From Colimorpha sp045639845 (GTDB lineage: Bacteria > Bacteroidota > Bacteroidia > Bacteroidales > P3), in the NCBI GenBank assembly GCA_045639845.1, contig JAZUDW010000107.1, positions 5,080 through 69,079 of the forward strand: a stretch of DNA of 64,000 bases. The letters run 5' to 3'. The translations under genes were made by a program, and so were the position numbers. This document shows, one piece after another, positions 61,681 to 64,000 of this stretch. Position 1 is the stretch's first letter. Every line of letters starts with the position of its first letter. The notes below the pieces were generated by a model. The model ran no database searches, was not told the DNA's origin, and saw only the letters and a program-made list of their open reading frames with translations.

Positions 61681-62026
61681 TTCTTATTTTCCCCAGTTAT
61701 TCACCTCACAATAGACAGTGCCGACCACAAGTGCAAATGCGTCAATGAGGCTGACTAAGCGATCATGAACACAAAGAAAGGTAATTACGCAACACAAAAT
61801 GAGATTGCGACGACGCAGAAAAGGAATACCCAATGTGTGTTCAGACTGGAAAGAGGTTGAATTTCGTCATCAGTCCCTTCGAGTTGTTCCTACTTAAAAA
61901 ACTGAAAAGTGGACGAAAACCAACCAAGATAGACAATGGTGACTTATTACCATTGCAAACATCAGATATATCAACAATACCCCATGATTTATATCAATGA
62001 AGTGAATGTAATTTATACAGCGGGCT

Positions 62027-62158
62027 GCATGGGTCAATGCAGAACTCTGCATGAACCGATGAAGAGCTCTGCATAGGTCGATGAAGAGCTCTGCGTGAGC
62101 CGATGAAGAGCTCTGCGTAGGTCGATGAAGAGCTCTGCGTGAGCCTGTGCAGAACTCT
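62027..62158 (+). repeat. Six 22-nt tandem repeats
   Basis: Six contiguous units of 22 nt; middle units read GCRTRRGYCGATGAAGAG and then CTCT, so each contains the palindrome AGAGCTCT. First and last units vary as AGAACTCT. There are no spacers, so this is not a CRISPR array. 22 nt is about two helical turns, so a regular protein-binding array is conceivable. Confidence 0.85.
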
Positions 62159-62186
62159 GCGTAAAGAGGGGTCGATTCAAGAAAAC

Positions 62187-62226
62187 ACAAAGAGGTCCAA
62201 CAGCTATTGCCATTGAACCTCTTTGT
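62187..62226 (-). terminator. Terminator of the small lipoprotein gene
   Basis: ACAAAGAGGT (62187-62196) and ACCTCTTTGT (62217-62226) form a perfect 10-bp stem, extended by CCAA/TTGA. On the minus strand it is followed by GTTTTCTTG. It lies 20 bp after the lipoprotein stop. Confidence 0.75.
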
Positions 62227-62246
62227 ATAGGTAGAGTCTGATGAAA

Positions 62247-62678
62247 CTACTTGTTCTTACAGCAGTCGTGATGGCACTCTTCGTTGGTAAAGAGGACAAT
62301 CCAAGCATTGTTTTTCTCACCGCGGTTCATACGGTCGATAGAAGAAGTCTGGATGGTCTTCACATGTTTGTACTCTTTAGCGAGGGAATCGGCCACAGCG
62401 GTGGGTTCGGCTTCACCATAAACCACGACAGCTTGTTTGTTCTCCAGCACAGGCATCTCTTCGCCATTGGCGGTAGCTTTGACGAGCTGGTCTTCTACCA
62501 CACAGAACTCAACGGGCATCTCCTCACCGTGGGGGTAGCCGAGATATTTCACCGTGTCGGGCTCAGCCACATTTTCGAGGGTGTCAATATCGGCCGTCTG
62601 AGGTTCGTTGGTATTGTTGCAAGATGCCATCATGAGGGCACCTGCCAGCATTGCAGTAGCAAAAATCACTTTCTTCAT
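62247..62678 (-). CDS. Small secreted lipoprotein with Cys/His-rich tail
   Basis: 143 residues with a lipoprotein signal (lipobox MASC, Cys20). The mature protein has two strand-like segments (MPVEFCVVEDQLVKATANGE; QAVVVYGEAEPTAVADSLAKE) and ends TNEECHHDCCKNK, a cluster of three Cys and two His that could bind metal. I do not recognise the family. It has its own promoter (62776) and terminator (62187). Confidence 0.8.
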   Translation of the reverse strand: MKKVIFATAMLAGALMMASCNNTNEPQTADIDTLENVAEPDTVKYLGYPHGEEMPVEFCVVEDQLVKATANGEEMPVLENKQAVVVYGEAEPTAVADSLAKEYKHVKTIQTSSIDRMNRGEKNNAWIVLFTNEECHHDCCKNK

Positions 62679-62775
62679 TTCGTTTCTTATTACATTGCGA
62701 GACCCTTGTTATTATATTATCTGTCAGATGGATAGAGTCTCAAAAACCATACATCAGATAATTGATTTTGTTTTG

Positions 62776-62783
62776 CAAAGATA
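62776..62783 (-). promoter_or_regulatory. -7 box TATCTTTG of the lipoprotein gene
   Basis: The minus strand reads TATCTTTGCA about 100 bp before the ATG. -33 not clear. Confidence 0.6.
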
Positions 62784-63089
62784 TGAATAAGAGAGGTCCG
62801 ACAGCCGTTTTTTTTCCTAAATAATATTAAGATAATTGTCGAATCGTTGATTTGATTATTCATCGGATTAGTGATATTATTGATCTGAAGGTACGTTGAT
62901 TTGAAAGTTGCTGTCATTCTCTGTTCAACCGCAAGCCGGCGACTGAGAAGTGAAGTTTGATGAAGATAACAGCTCAACAACATCCGAAATAGAATGAAAG
63001 CAGCGCGTTCCCATCAATACAATAAAAGCGATGTCTCGTCGTTAATAGAATATATATAAATAATGATACGACTACAAGCATTAACGATC
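62784..63089. other. Divergent spacer
   Basis: Contains one diverged TTGAATCGTTGATTT repeat (62835-62850) and an AT-rich stretch before the coiled-coil gene. No further feature found. Confidence 0.5.
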
Positions 63090-64000
63090 ATGAGACAGAT
63101 ACGACTGTGGATGATTGCATGGCTGCTGATGATGCCATGGGTGGCAGGTGCCCAAGTGACGACCGACGAGGCCGACACCGCGATAACTTTCGAATACGAA
63201 TATCAAGAGCCTGCGGTGGATGTGACTATGATGACGCTACCCGACACTATGCCTAAGGCTGTGAACATGGCAATAAACACCGATTCGATCAACGCCTTGA
63301 TAGACCACCTATTGGCGACTATAGACTCTTTGAACGGCATCGGACTACGACTGGAAGCAGCTAATGCTCGCCTTGATTCTACCGACTATGAGATTGGAAG
63401 GCTGAACCGCAGGCTGGCCGTGGTATCGCGTCACCGCGACTCGCTGCTACTGAACAACGAGCGCTACCAGAAGGAATTGCAAGAGAAAAACGCTCTGCTG
63501 GAGAGCCAGGTGAAGGCCATGCAGGAGAAAGAGACGCTCTTTGCCGAGAAGGAAGAGCTGTACCGCAAGGCTATCAGCTCCAACGATGTGGACAAAGCCA
63601 AGTTTGAGGGCGAGATACAATCGAAAAACATTAGCATCGAGGCCAAAGCTCGTGAGATAGCCTATCTGCAACGCGACCTAGACAGCAAAACACAGACGCT
63701 CTCGGCACAGAAGGAAGACTACGACCGACTGACGAAGGAGCGCGACAGATACCTTCACATCATGGATTCACTTCGCTCGCTGGTACGTGCTGCCGAGTTG
63801 GAGAATGTGCGCAAGGATGAGGCCAACAAATACCTGGCGCAGAAAGCACGCGAGGCCGAAGAGAAGATCAGTGCGGCCACAAACAAGAAAAAGAAGGTGC
63901 GCCCCATACAGGGTGTGGCCATGCGTTTCTACCGCACGCCCGACTGGGAGCTGTATCTGAACCCGCGTTTCGAAAACGGCACCACCACCTACGACAAGCA
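63090..64000 (+). CDS. Secreted coiled-coil protein, 3' end outside window
   Basis: The frame from ATG 63090 is open to the end of the window, 303 codons so far. A signal peptide (LWMIAWLLMMPWVAGAQ) is followed by about 230 residues of heptad-like Glu/Lys/Leu/Arg sequence (ELQEKNALLESQVKAMQEKE; REIAYLQRDLDSKTQTL) that should form a long coiled coil, then a short basic KKKKVRPIQ and a new domain starting AMRFYRTPDWELYLNPRFEN that is cut off. I do not recognise the family. A periplasmic or cell-envelope structural role is possible. Confidence 0.8.
   Translation, partial: MRQIRLWMIAWLLMMPWVAGAQVTTDEADTAITFEYEYQEPAVDVTMMTLPDTMPKAVNMAINTDSINALIDHLLATIDSLNGIGLRLEAANARLDSTDYEIGRLNRRLAVVSRHRDSLLLNNERYQKELQEKNALLESQVKAMQEKETLFAEKEELYRKAISSNDVDKAKFEGEIQSKNISIEAKAREIAYLQRDLDSKTQTLSAQKEDYDRLTKERDRYLHIMDSLRSLVRAAELENVRKDEANKYLAQKAREAEEKISAATNKKKKVRPIQGVAMRFYRTPDWELYLNPRFENGTTTYDK

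Larger units (their letters stand above)
61681..62246. other. Spacer with tandem array and terminator, no gene
   Basis: Outside the 22-nt array (62027-62158) and the terminator (62187-62226) I see only AT-rich DNA. The minus-strand frame at 61894-62190 merely reads through the array. Confidence 0.6.

Noticed and set aside
62027..62158. CRISPR array
   Set aside because: Repeat units are contiguous without spacers and no cas genes are present.
61894..62190. Minus-strand 98-codon frame across the 22-nt array
   Set aside because: It only reads through the tandem repeat (22 nt is not a multiple of 3) and overlaps the terminator of the neighbouring gene.

Overview
The window is a piece of a Bacteroidota chromosome, most likely order Bacteroidales. 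The evidence is a nearly complete type IX secretion system (porP/sprF, gldK, gldL, gldM, two gldN paralogues, sprA), Bacteroidota-type promoters with a TAnnTTTG -7 box (often TATCTTTG), secreted proteins with a T9SS-type C-terminal domain, a NusG-like (UpxY-type) antiterminator, and AT-rich intergenic spacers full of short repeats. I cannot name the genus. There is no plasmid or phage backbone; accessory DNA shows up as dispersed repeats, palindromes and giant repeat proteins.

Layout. 1-2.5 kb: end of an M16 peptidase, a voltage-gated K+ channel-like protein with a zinc ribbon, and an MmcQ/YjbR protein. 2.8-10.5 kb (minus strand): porP, gldK, a broken small membrane gene, gldL, gldM, gldN and a second gldN. 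10.6-14.6 kb (minus): a cell-envelope cluster with a polysaccharide-deacetylase-like protein, hldD, kdsC and an RlpA-like protein. 15-17.8 kb (minus): a divergent phosphoglycerate kinase, a beta-barrel lipoprotein and a conserved hypothetical, closed by a terminator. 17.9-25 kb: a 2384-residue repeat protein. 26-32 kb (plus): rmuC, a 1.5-kb gene-free stretch packed with hairpins and a MITE-like element, a MATE exporter, and an unusual MGMT/LD-carboxypeptidase fusion flanked by perfect 24-bp inverted repeats. 32-45.4 kb (minus): a secreted amidotransferase-like protein, a propeller protein, a beta-helix lipoprotein, ruvA, sprA and a NusG-like gene. 45.5-50.7 kb (minus): two adjacent YGGG-repeat proteins that together match the second half of the 2384-residue protein. 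51-64 kb (plus, except one lipoprotein): hsp20, a tiny membrane protein, an AspT/YidE-type transporter, a LysR regulator, a T9SS substrate, nadD, a long-chain acyl-CoA synthetase, tRNA-Gln(UUG), a 22-nt tandem array, a lipoprotein, and a secreted coiled-coil protein cut by the window end.

How it fits together. GldL/GldM form the T9SS motor, GldK/GldN the periplasmic ring, SprA the outer-membrane pore, and PorP an outer-membrane accessory protein. At least one gene here (55769) encodes a typical substrate with a C-terminal sorting domain, and a second (42398) probably does. The giant YGGG-repeat proteins have signal peptides but no visible sorting domain, so how they reach or stay on the surface is open. 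They form the most unusual protein family in the window. The fusion gene inside inverted repeats, the 22-nt array and the dispersed repeat families are the best leads for something undescribed at DNA level. All functional calls come from reading the sequence; no database search was run.
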